From NCBI RefSeq assembly GCF_000194155.1, contig NZ_GL877878.1, forward strand, positions 3,441,557 through 3,505,556: 64,000 bases of DNA, read 5' to 3'. The notes below the pieces were generated by a model. It saw only the letters and a list, made by a program, of their open reading frames with translations, was not told the origin of the DNA and did no database searches. The DNA is from Saccharopolyspora spinosa NRRL 18395 (GTDB taxonomy: Bacteria > Actinomycetota > Actinomycetes > Mycobacteriales > Pseudonocardiaceae). Positions 53,244 to 61,561 of this stretch are shown one piece after another; within the stretch, counting starts at the first letter, position 1; every line of letters begins with the position of its first letter. Made by a program: the position numbers and the translations under genes.

Positions 53244-54076
53244 CAACCGACGATGACCGGGTGGTGAGCCCTGCCTCGGCGGCCGAGCCTGAGATTCCCG
53301 TAGTGACGGGAGATACCGGAATCGACCGGCTCTTGTCCGCCGCCGGTCGGCATCTGGATGCCACCGCCACAGTGACGTCGATAGACCCAGCCGAGGTCAT
53401 CGACCGAATCTTCCACGATGACAGGGCCCACGAAACCCGAAACTCCGCAGCTACGGTCGACCTGACCGCACTGCAGGAGGACGACGCCTTACTCGACGCT
53501 CTCGGCGGGACCAACCCCGATGTGTCCATGCCGACCGAGTCCACGCGTCCGAGCCTGGAGGCGCTGCTGGTCGCCTGGCGGCAGGATGCCGACGCGGCGC
53601 CAATCGGCGACCTGGTCGACACCGACGCCGCCGACGCCGCGATCGTCGCGGGCAACCGCCCGCAACGTAGGCTCTGTCGCCGTCATCTGGTGCCGGTGGC
53701 GACTGCGGCTGCCGTGCTGATGATCACGTTCACCGGTGTCGGCGTGGCCGCTCGCGATGCGCAGCCCGGCGACATGCTGTGGGGCGTGGCCCAGGTTCTC
53801 TACACCGACCACACCCGCGCGGTGGTTGCCGCGAGCTCGGCCCGCGAGGACCTGAACACCGCCGAAGGCGCGATCGAGAACGGTAACCGCAATGCCGCCG
53901 AGGCCGCGCTACGCTCCGCGCAGGAGCAGATGCGGGGCGTCGACGACGAGCACGGACTGTCCGACCTGCGCGCCGCGTACGCTTCGCTGACGGCGCGAAT
54001 CGACGACAACGAACACCTGCCGAGCCCGCCGAATTCCCCCGCACCCCCGACCACCCCGCCTACCCCGGAGGGCTGA
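53240..54076 (+). CDS. membrane-anchored anti-sigma factor (RsdA-like)
   Basis: 278 aa, ATGA overlap with the sigma gene. The DDALLDALGG motif near residues 81-90 is the short sigma-binding signature of the RsdA/anti-SigD family. One TM segment (LVPVATAAAVLMITFTGVGVAA) follows near residue 150, then an extracytoplasmic domain of about 90 aa with a helical pattern and a Pro-rich end (PPNSPAPPTTPP). The C-terminal part should be the sensor outside the membrane. Confidence 0.82.
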   Translation: MTTDDDRVVSPASAAEPEIPVVTGDTGIDRLLSAAGRHLDATATVTSIDPAEVIDRIFHDDRAHETRNSAATVDLTALQEDDALLDALGGTNPDVSMPTESTRPSLEALLVAWRQDADAAPIGDLVDTDAADAAIVAGNRPQRRLCRRHLVPVATAAAVLMITFTGVGVAARDAQPGDMLWGVAQVLYTDHTRAVVAASSAREDLNTAEGAIENGNRNAAEAALRSAQEQMRGVDDEHGLSDLRAAYASLTARIDDNEHLPSPPNSPAPPTTPPTPEG

Positions 54077-54099
54077 GCCGCGCGCCGCGCGGCCCAGCC
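54071..54099 (+). terminator. GC-rich hairpin at the sigma/anti-sigma operon end
   Basis: GGCTG (54071) and CAGCC (to 54099) enclose a strongly self-complementary CCGCGCG/CGCGCGG core, overlapping the stop codon of the anti-sigma gene. Confidence 0.5.
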
Positions 54100-54130
54100 A
54101 ATCCCGATCGGAAGAAACTGAACGGCTCTG

Positions 54131-54535
54131 CTACTGGTGCTCATCGAGCACCGACAAGGCGATGTTGGCCAACAACGGAGACAAGATCCCGCCCTGAGGT
54201 GTGCCGGTGTGGGTGTTCTCGCGGTCGCAGAGTTCGGCGAGAACCCTGGCCTTGAGGAACGCCTTCACCAGTGCCAGCACGCGTTTATCCTTGACCCGTG
54301 CACGGACCCGGTCCATCAGAGCGACGTGGTCGATCTCGTCGAGACACGCCGCGATGTCCGCCTCCAACACCCACCGGTAGCCTCGGCTGCCAAAGTGGGG
54401 GATCTCCGCAATCACGTCCTGCGCTCGCCGCTTGGGCCGAAACCCGTAGGAGACCGGCTTAAAGTCAGCCTCGAAGATCGGTTCCAGCACCAGTTTGAAC
54501 GCGGCCTGAACGACCCGGTCGGCGACCGTGGGAAA
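54131..54535 (-). pseudogene. group II intron reverse transcriptase (LtrA-like) fragment
   Basis: Minus-strand frame reads the middle of a group II intron-encoded reverse transcriptase: PTVADRVVQAAFKLVLEPIFEADFKPVSYGFRPKRRAQD, EADIAACLDEIDH (the first catalytic Asp region), and NTHTGTPQGGILSPLLANIALSVLDEH (residue blocks in that order). It stops with a TAG just before the region where YADD, the second catalytic motif, belongs. The N-terminal RT0 part, the maturase and the endonuclease are absent. About 135 of about 450 residues survive. One end abuts the regulator remnant on the other strand. Confidence 0.85.
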
Positions 54536-54555
54536 ATGGTGTCTCGCTTCGGCTG

Positions 54556-55228
54556 GATGACCCTCGGGACTCAGGCTGTCGATCGGATGGAGGTCGCCGC
54601 CGAGAATGCTGGCGACCCGGATTTGCTGGCTCATGCCGCGCAGCAACGTTCACTGCTCTTGCTCTCGTACGCTGCGTACGACACCGGCGAAACTTTGGTC
54701 GGCCGGTCGCTCGACCTGCTCGACGGGCGGCCGGACACTGAGCCAGTTCTCGCGCTTCGGGGCTCTGCTCACCTGCGCGGCGCCATTCTGTGTGCACGTA
54801 ACAACGACGCAGACAGCGCACGTAAGCACATCGCCGAAGCTCGCTCGATCGGCGCGAAGATCGGCCACACGTCCTCCGCCTATGACACAGGTTTCGGCCC
54901 TGGCAACGTCGAAATCCACGATGTCGCGGTCTCGCTTGAGATCGGAGATCCGGGCCGTGCCGCGCGCGATGGCTCAGCGTTGTAAATTCCCGCAGACGTA
55001 CACGCGACGCGAGTTGGTCATCATTGGCAAGACGTTGCTCGGGCGTGGGTGCTGTCCGGGGAGCATTCCAAAGCAATGCAAGCGCTGAACAAGGCTCGGC
55101 AGGTGGCTCCGCAGCAGACGCGTTATCACCCGCAGGTACATGAGACCGCACGTGCGATCGCGCTCGCGGAACGTCGGAAGTCCGACCGCATCGCCAACTT
55201 CACCGCGTGGCTGGGGCTCAAGGTCTGA
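54556..55228 (+). pseudogene. TPR-type XRE-regulator remnant with a premature TAA
   Basis: Plus strand from about 54556 reads TQAVDRMEVAAENAGDPDLLAHAAQQRSLLLLSYAAYDTG (first block), ARKHIAEARSIGAKIGH and VAVSLEIGDPGRAARDGSAL, then TAA at 54983-54985. The same frame continues after the stop as IPADVHATRVGHHWQDVARAWVLSG, AMQALNKARQVAPQQTRYHPQVHETARAIA and RIANFTAWLGLKV to TGA 55226-55228, the usual end of such regulators. A lysine codon AAA to TAA change is the simplest explanation. The HTH and first repeats are missing; the intron RT fragment takes their place. Clearly inactive. Confidence 0.8.
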
Positions 55229-55598
55229 CGGCCTGGTGGCACCGCGCTCCCGCTACAGGCGGGGGCTTTCCGTGTAGGGACGACACCGATCGGATCGGGT
55301 GCTTCACATGACGAAGTGTCGTGGAGCGCTAGCGCGTTACTCGGGCGAGCTTCGACCCGGCGATGTCGTCGAAGGCACGAGTGTGCCCGGTTCCATGCCG
55401 GGCCAACGACGCGCCCCCTCTACAAGGACCCACACAGCAATACCAAGAGCCCTTTTTCTCGCGATCAGGCCGGCGATCGACTGGGCGGCCGCAGCGGCAT
55501 AGCACGCTGGGCAAGTCAAGCCGCACACCGCGTGAACTACCGTGAGATTTCACTCAGCGGGGTCAGCGGTCGGCGCAGGTGTGCCAGGGTCTGGGCTC
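55229..55598. other. intergenic, no supported gene
   Basis: About 370 bp. A minus-strand short frame contains several cysteines (55330-55550) but shows no family or ribosome site. No tRNA or other RNA was recognised. Confidence 0.4.
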
Positions 55599-56312
55599 AT
55601 GCGGATAGCTGAGCTGGCCACGTGGATCTGCGCAGGCCTGGCGATCGTGGCCGTCGGGCTCGCCGGCTGGCAGCTCTGGCTGGCCCGCCTCGCGGCCCGC
55701 CAAGCAACAGAACGAGCGGAAACTCTCCGCCGCTTGGCGGACGCCGCCGAAAGCCACGCCGCGAAGGCAGCAGGAGCTGCCCGAACCGCACAGGCACAGG
55801 CCGAACGCGCTTGGGAACAGGTCAAGCTGGCCAACGGCCAGCTCGAGGAGGCGCGGGAGGAGCGCCGAGCCACCACGCAGACGGAACAGTGGGAATGGGC
55901 GTACTCGGTGACTACGGCTGCCAGAGAGCTCGTCGACACCAGCCAGGAACTGATCCGCAGCGCCCTGGACACCCACGTGGCCCCGCACCACCGCGTTGCC
56001 GCCGAACGGTACTACCGACAAACCGCTCGGCGTTGGCAGGAAACGATGATCAAGGCGGTAGCACGCACATCTCCACCCCTGGAAGTGCAGCAGCAGTTCG
56101 TCACGTTCGTCGACGTGCACCAACGCCTGCACGGCAACCTCGGCGTGCTCCTACGCGCCGTCGAAACGAACACGCTCTCCGACGGCGACGCGCTGACCAA
56201 GCAGATCTTGGGTCTGCGCCACGAGATGAACAATGCGCACCGGAACCTGCAGCGGACCATCAGCGCGAGCCTGACCGCCCCGGACGCCCCAACCCAGCAG
56301 ATCACCGCCTGA
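55599..56312 (+). CDS. membrane-anchored coiled-coil hypothetical protein
   Basis: 237 aa from ATG 55599. One N-terminal TM (IAELATWICAGLAIVAVGLAGWQLWLA, residues 3-29), then a long Ala/Arg/Glu-rich coiled coil (about residues 33-105) and a soluble helical domain of about 130 aa. No catalytic motif. The topology resembles DUF-type actinobacterial proteins with a membrane anchor and a cytoplasmic coiled coil. No function assigned. Neighbours are remnants, so context gives no clue. Confidence 0.65.
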   Translation: MRIAELATWICAGLAIVAVGLAGWQLWLARLAARQATERAETLRRLADAAESHAAKAAGAARTAQAQAERAWEQVKLANGQLEEAREERRATTQTEQWEWAYSVTTAARELVDTSQELIRSALDTHVAPHHRVAAERYYRQTARRWQETMIKAVARTSPPLEVQQQFVTFVDVHQRLHGNLGVLLRAVETNTLSDGDALTKQILGLRHEMNNAHRNLQRTISASLTAPDAPTQQITA

Positions 56313-56555
56313 CCACCGCCACACCGTGGCACGGTCAGACCGGTCGCGACGTGGCGGCGATCCGAGCTCTTAGCGGCAATCCGCTGGTGGCGAACACGAA
56401 CGCCTTGCGTCGTTCGCCCTTCCGGAGCGACCCGGACGAACGAGCGCAGCCGTGGGTGGAACTTCGCCAAGAAGATTCGGGGTCGGGCCCAAGACCACAC
56501 CAAGGAATGGGACCCCTCCCCGGGGCCGTTCGGCTCCCGAGCGTCCGGGCGGCCG

Positions 56556-57647
56556 TCAGCTACCGCTCACGGCCGCGAAGGGCTGGGGCTTGTACGAGTC
56601 GCCCGAGCTGCCAGTCCCGACCAGGCGCCCATCCGGAAGTTCGCCTCCGTTGCCGAGGGCGCCTTCCTGCGGTCCGTCAACGCGTTGCCACGAAGTGCCG
56701 TCATACCGCAGCAGCTCGTGGGTGCCGAGGTCCCACAGCGCGCCGCCGGCCTGCACGAGCTTCCCGAGGCCTCCAGTCGGCACGGGAGCCTGCTGCCGGT
56801 TCCACTCCGCACCGTCCCAGTGCATCAAGATCGGTTGACCAGCGTCAGGGTTGTCGTAGGTCGCTTGGGTAGCCGAGATCCAGACGTCATCCGGCCGGTA
56901 GGCCGCGACGTCGTGCACGGTGAGAAAACCCGAGTCCCCTGTTTCCACCGGTGGCACCTGCACGTGGCTCCACTGCGTGCCATCCCAGTGCATCGAAACG
57001 ATCTGCGACGGCCGCTCAACGGTCGTTCCGGCCATCCAGAGGTCATCCGGCGCGGCGCCGCCGACGGTGGAGAAGTTCTGGTCGTCGGCGGCGGGTGGCA
57101 GCGGTACTGCCCGCCACCCTCCGCCGTCCCAACGCACGGCGAAGCTGCGCGCGAGCGGGGCGTCGCCGTCGCGAAATGCATTCCCAACAGCCCAGACATC
57201 GGGGCCGACGGCCGTGACGTCGTGGGGAGAGATGCGCGGAGCGCCGGGCACCTCCAGCGGCACCTCGGTCCACGTCCTGCCGTCCCAATGCATTGTCGCG
57301 CCACGGCTGACCTTGGTGAACTGACTGACCGCCCACGCGTTGTCCGGATCGGTCACGGCAGAGGCGACGATCTGGCCGATGTCCGGAACCTGCACCTCCA
57401 CCCAGCGTCCGGTCTCCTCACGGCGGAACGCCTGCGCGGTGATCGATGTCGGCGAACCGGGCCGGCTGTAGCTGCCGAACGCCCAGGTCGCCCCGCCACC
57501 GCTGGACACGGTGCTCACATACGAGGCCATCTCCGGTCTGGCCGGGAACTCCTCACGAGTCCAAGTGCCCTGAGCCAACGCTGTGCCCGCCACGCCCACG
57601 ACCACGGCCAGCGCCGTGGCGACGGTTGCTCCGGTTCTTCTCGACAT
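56556..57647 (-). CDS. secreted beta-propeller-like repeat protein
   Basis: 363 aa with a typical signal peptide (GATVATALAVVVGVAGTALAQ). At least five units share an x-H/R-W-D-G-x2-W core (MHWDGRTWTEV, VRWDGGGWRAV, MHWDGTQWSHV, MHWDGAEWNRQ, LRYDGTSWQRV), each followed by a strand with a DVWAVG-like motif, as in galactose-oxidase/Kelch-like propellers. Exported, binding function probable, no catalytic residues seen. It is divergent from the peptidase-like lipoprotein gene, with 221 bp between them. Confidence 0.8.
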   Translation of the reverse strand: MSRRTGATVATALAVVVGVAGTALAQGTWTREEFPARPEMASYVSTVSSGGGATWAFGSYSRPGSPTSITAQAFRREETGRWVEVQVPDIGQIVASAVTDPDNAWAVSQFTKVSRGATMHWDGRTWTEVPLEVPGAPRISPHDVTAVGPDVWAVGNAFRDGDAPLARSFAVRWDGGGWRAVPLPPAADDQNFSTVGGAAPDDLWMAGTTVERPSQIVSMHWDGTQWSHVQVPPVETGDSGFLTVHDVAAYRPDDVWISATQATYDNPDAGQPILMHWDGAEWNRQQAPVPTGGLGKLVQAGGALWDLGTHELLRYDGTSWQRVDGPQEGALGNGGELPDGRLVGTGSSGDSYKPQPFAAVSGS

Positions 57648-57868
57648 CGCTACCTCTCGGCCGGTGAACTCCTTTCTCCAACAGACGCGGAACCAGTCGA
57701 TCAGGTTGCTAACGACGAGCGTGCCAACCCGCCCACTCGACGAACGCGGCTCAGCAGCGGTTCCCGGTGCACGCGGGACATCAAATCGCCGGTGGAGGCG
57801 CGGAAATCTATACTGCGAACCGATCGAGAAGAACCGCCGTCCGGCGGCGAGGCCGATGAGGGGTCGGC

Positions 57869-59161
57869 ATGCGCACTTCCAGATCGATCCACCGCAGCGC
57901 CCTCACCGTAATCATCGGCGCACTGGCGCTGACGATGTCCGCCTGCGCTCAACCGGCACATGCTCCGGAACAGCCCGCCATCGACTACCACCAATGGCAC
58001 TCCGCCGACGATTTCCAGTCGGGCACCGCCGAGGGCGTGCGCATTGGCGGAGCGGGCATCCAGATCGACGAACCCATCGGCACCGCCGCGCATCCCGCAC
58101 CCGATGGGCGGGCGCGCGACTACGACTACGCGCTGTGGACGTCCCCGCTGCAGGCAACGGGGTTCGGGACGACCCAGTTGGTCGCCTCGTGGAACGCGGC
58201 GACACCGCCCGGCACCTGGCTGCGTCTCGAAATGCGGGGGCGGACCAACACCGGTGCGCAAACCGGCTGGTACGTCATGGGCGAATGGGCGTCGGGTGAT
58301 GCCGACATCCACCGCACGAGCCTCGCCGGGCAGTCCGACGTCCACGGAACCGTCAACGTGGACACCTTCACCACGAGTCCCGGGACGACCCTGTCCGGCT
58401 ATCAGCTCCGCGCCACCCTCTACCGCGCCGTTGGCACACCGGCCTCCCCCTCGGTGTCGATGCTGGGCGCGATGACCTCGAGGATCCCGGACCGGTTCGG
58501 AGTTCCCACCTCCGGTCCCGGCGGCGCATGGGGCATCGAACTCCCAGTACCGCGATACTCCCAGAACGTCCACAGCGGACACTTCCCGCAGTACGGCGGC
58601 GGCGGTGAGGCTTGGTGCAGCCCCACATCGACGGAAATGGTCGTCGAGTACTGGGGAAAACGGCCATCCGAGCAGGACCTGGCCTGGATCGGTCCACAAC
58701 ACCCGGATCCCGCCGTCGACCACGCCGCGCGCCAGACGTTCGACTACGCCTACGACGGCACCGGGAACTGGTCCTTCAACGCCGCCTACGCCGCCACCCA
58801 CGGGTTGGAAGCGCACATCACCCGCCTGCACTCGCTGGCCGACGCGGAACCCTACATCCGCAGCGGCATCCCATTGATCACGTCGCAGTCATTCGCCGCC
58901 GACGAACTCGACGGCGCGGGCTACGACACCGACGGCCACCTCATGGTCATAGTCGGATTCACCACGAACGGGGACGTCATCGCCAACGATCCGGCTTCGT
59001 CCGACGACGCCGCCGTGCGCAACGTCTACCCCCGCGCCCAGTTCGAGAACGTCTGGCTGCGCACGAAGCGCCGGGACGCCACCGGAGCGGTGGTCGACGC
59101 TTCCGGCGGCATCGCCTACATCATCACGCCGCCCCGATTCCCCCTGCCAGCCGCGCCCTGA
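57869..59161 (+). CDS. C39-like peptidase family lipoprotein
   Basis: 430 aa. Lipoprotein signal with lipobox ending LTMSAC near residue 26. The middle (residues 50-210) is a beta-rich domain. The C-terminal part is a papain-like C39 peptidase: the nucleophile in GEAWCSPTSTEMVVEYWG, the His in TDGHLMVIVGF and the ANDPAS Asn/Asp segment. It would cleave peptides at the cell surface. Substrate unknown. No ABC domain, so it is not a bacteriocin exporter. Confidence 0.85.
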   Translation: MRTSRSIHRSALTVIIGALALTMSACAQPAHAPEQPAIDYHQWHSADDFQSGTAEGVRIGGAGIQIDEPIGTAAHPAPDGRARDYDYALWTSPLQATGFGTTQLVASWNAATPPGTWLRLEMRGRTNTGAQTGWYVMGEWASGDADIHRTSLAGQSDVHGTVNVDTFTTSPGTTLSGYQLRATLYRAVGTPASPSVSMLGAMTSRIPDRFGVPTSGPGGAWGIELPVPRYSQNVHSGHFPQYGGGGEAWCSPTSTEMVVEYWGKRPSEQDLAWIGPQHPDPAVDHAARQTFDYAYDGTGNWSFNAAYAATHGLEAHITRLHSLADAEPYIRSGIPLITSQSFAADELDGAGYDTDGHLMVIVGFTTNGDVIANDPASSDDAAVRNVYPRAQFENVWLRTKRRDATGAVVDASGGIAYIITPPRFPLPAAP

Positions 59162-59576
59162 CGGCCCGAACTCCGCGAGTCTTCGTCGCTACCCAGGTCC
59201 CCGAAACCCGCAGCACGACTCTCGAGGAGTTCGAAGACGAGATCCGCGCCCGCTACTCGTGATCAGGAAGACCAGCCCCGAGCCCGTCGTGGTCGCACCA
59301 GCTGTTGCGGCGTGCGCCGCGAATACACCGGCGGCCCTCCCCCTGAAGAGGGACACCTCCTGGCATGATCCACATCCTCGTCCTACCTGGTTGGACCTCG
59401 TCGACACATCCGTCCACCCCGCCCGTCCGCTAGCCCCGCGCACTACTCAGGCCAAATGCGAGGGCAGCATGAGTAGTTCACCCCGTGCTCGGCTCCGGTG
59501 TTGGCCGTCACAGTGGATAGCGCGGCCGAAACAGTTCGACCCACCAGACATCTGCCGACGAAATCGGGGTGTGACC
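59162..59576. other. intergenic, no supported gene
   Basis: About 415 bp between the peptidase and a small gene. The open frame running through it joins the small gene upstream of its ATG but shows no conserved pattern before that codon. Confidence 0.4.
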
Positions 59577-59840
59577 ATGTCCCAGCTCACCCAGCGCTCC
59601 CAGACCACATCACTGGCTTCCTGCCTCTTGGACGAACTTGATCGCCGCGCGAAGCTGGCCGAGCTCTGCATGAACCACGCGCTCGAACAGCAGTGCTGGG
59701 ACCTCGTGCAGCGGCACCACCGCGAACTGCTGGTCGTCCGAGCGGAAATCCGTCGGCGCCTGGACGCCCTAGAGGACTTCCCCGGCCACGTCGGATCGCG
59801 CCTGGACGAGTGGACCGACGACACGGTCGGCACCTGCTGA
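59577..59840 (+). CDS. small helical hypothetical protein
   Basis: 87 aa from ATG 59577 with a GTG three bases... two codons earlier (59571) as an alternative start. Two long amphipathic helices (LDELDRRAKLAELCMNHALEQQCWDLVQRHHRELLVVRAEIRRRLDALEDF, cited as residues 18-68) and no TM. No family recognised. A terminator-like hairpin follows the stop at 27 nt, supporting a real short transcript. Confidence 0.5.
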   Translation: MSQLTQRSQTTSLASCLLDELDRRAKLAELCMNHALEQQCWDLVQRHHRELLVVRAEIRRRLDALEDFPGHVGSRLDEWTDDTVGTC

Positions 59841-59866
59841 GGGCCGACAGATCAGACAAGACGCTC

Positions 59867-59898
59867 GCCCCTTCGCGGCACCTGCGCCGCGAAGGGGC
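59867..59898 (+). terminator. strong hairpin after the small helical gene
   Basis: GCCCCTTCGCGGC (59867-59879) and its exact complement (59886-59898) with a 6-nt loop, 26 nt past the stop codon. Confidence 0.75.
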
Positions 59899-60487
59899 CG
59901 TCGTGGTCCTTCCCCGCCGAAACACGGGGTGTGGCTTTGACACCTAAAACGCCTGGCGGCGAAGCCCCCATCCACGATTTTCCAATGCCCGAGAACGAGT
60001 TCGTGCGCCATGCGAACGGCACGATCGAGGAGGGTGAGCGGACCGAGGCGCACCCGTGCGGCCCGCGTCGATTCCGCCGGAACGTCAAGGTCGTTCGTTC
60101 ACCTGGCGTGACCTTGGCCGGAGGCGGTTAGCGTTGCGAAAAAATCAGTTGCCCGAAAGGCACGCCGCGCCCTAGCCTCCTTCGTACACAGGAAAGGAGG
60201 TGGTCCAACGTTGAATATCAACAGGACTTGTGAGGTGGCTGTCCGCTAGGACCGCCCACGGCACTCCAGCCGACCCGAGTCGTCATGATCCGGCAGGATC
60301 TGACGCGGGCATGCGGTCGGCGAATACCAGGCAGCTACCCGGCCCCGGAGCCCCGAACTGCGTCCGGTTCGGCCTGTACGGACAAACCGACAGGAATCGG
60401 CTCCGGGGTTGCTGCTTCTTCGGTCGGGGTTGCCATTCGCGAAGACCCGGTCGAGCTCAGGATGCGGTCGGGGTCTGGCGCCGACGT
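59899..60487. other. no supported gene; possible 66-codon frame
   Basis: About 590 bp. A plus-strand frame at 59931-60131 (MPENEFVRHANGTIEEGERTEAH) could be a small gene but has no ribosome site or recognised relatives. The stretch 60150-60230 is less GC-rich and contains AGGAAAGGAGGTGG (60190-60203), a strong Shine-Dalgarno match not followed by a convincing gene, perhaps the leader of the lost helicase gene. Confidence 0.35.
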
Positions 60488-60848
60488 TCACTTGGCCGAA
60501 GTCCCAGCGGCACCTGTTGGAGCCGTGCTCGCACGTCACCGACCGGCGGTGGCATGTGTGCACGCCGCCAGGTTCCGGCAAGACCCTCGTGGGGCTCGAA
60601 CTGGCCCGCCGCCTCGGCGAACGCACGCTCGTCCTGTCGCCCACCACGGCCATCCGCAACAAGTGGCGCGGCTCCGTCGGGCTGTTCGGCGATGATCCGG
60701 ACACCTTCGCCAGCACCGACCTGGAAGATGGTCCGGCGCGGTTGTACTCGGTCACCTACCAGTTGTTGGGCAATCCCGGCGAGGCCGAGCAGGAACTGCG
60801 CGCAGCCGCCCGCCCGCTGTGGTCGGCCGAGATCACCGCGGACGTCGG
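60488..60848 (+). pseudogene. DEAD/DEAH-type helicase, N-terminal fragment
   Basis: Reads as the first third of an SF2 helicase motor: RRWHVCTPPGSGKTLVGLELARRLGER with Walker A, TLVLSPTTAIRNKW (motif Ia region), LYSVTYQLLGNPGEAEQEL, then the similarity ends near 60840 where the frame enters a different gene. No DEAD box, no motif III-VI. A truncated remnant joined to the next fragment. Confidence 0.6.
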
Positions 60849-60849
60849 A

Positions 60850-61414
60850 ACGCGCGGCGGCGGACCGGATCAGCACCGTGGAGCGGGACGATCCGGCGCG
60901 CGCCAAATGAGAACTCAACCGGCACGTGCGTGCGCTGCGCCGGTCGTTGGGCATGGGAGAGCACACCGACCTCAGCGCGTAACAGGCAACCGACGAAGCG
61001 GCGCGGCTCCTGGGCGAGGTCCGGCAGCGCAAGAAGGATCTCGACGGGCAGATCAAGGAGGTTCGCCGGGCGCTCAACGGACTCGACGACTCCGACCGGA
61101 AACGCCTGCAGCGGCCGGACACCGGCTCCTACCTTGGTCCGCCCGGCGCGGCCGACACCGCGCTGCAAGCCGCGTTGTCCAAGCGCGGCTCGGAGTACGA
61201 ATGGGGTTCGAAGGGGCCGACGCCATTCGACTGCTCAGGTCTGACGCAGTGGGCCTACAAGCAGGCGGGAATCTCGATCCCGCCGAGCAGCAGGACACAG
61301 TGGACGGTAGGACGACCGGCGCCGAAGGAACAGCTGCAGCCCGGCGATCTCGTCTTCTACGGCGACGGCACCGGAAATCCGTTCCAGATCCGCGCCCGCC
61401 GGATCGTCGGCTGA
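60850..61414 (+). pseudogene. NlpC/P60-family hydrolase, two in-frame stops and truncated
   Basis: One frame from about 60850 reads helical coiled-coil segments (ELNRHVRALRRSLGMGEHTDL, QATDEAARLLGEVRQRKKDLDGQIKEV) and an NlpC/P60 domain start with SKRGSEYEWGSKGPTPFDCSGLTQWAYKQAGI (catalytic Cys in FDCSG) and LQPGDLVFYG, but is broken by TGA at 60908-60910 and TAA at 60980-60982. It ends at 61414 directly after GDLVFYGDGTGNP, so the catalytic His region is missing. Once a secreted peptidoglycan endopeptidase-like effector; now dead. Confidence 0.7.
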
Positions 61415-61561
61415 TTTTCAGGAACGGTCCGCACGGCGGAAGGCTGCAGCGATATCACGGTAAACTCCGCCGTTCGTCCGCCGCCAACGGTGGCGGGGCA
61501 GGGGCCGGCCGCGTGGACACGACAGCGAGCTCGGTCGACACTGGTCGACGGGGGTATTCCA

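Noticed and set aside
55329-55553. Short Cys-rich minus-strand frame
   Set aside because: Cysteines are spread without a finger spacing and there is no ribosome site.
59931-60131. 66-codon plus-strand frame
   Set aside because: No ribosome site, no relatives recognised, partly inside a low-information stretch.
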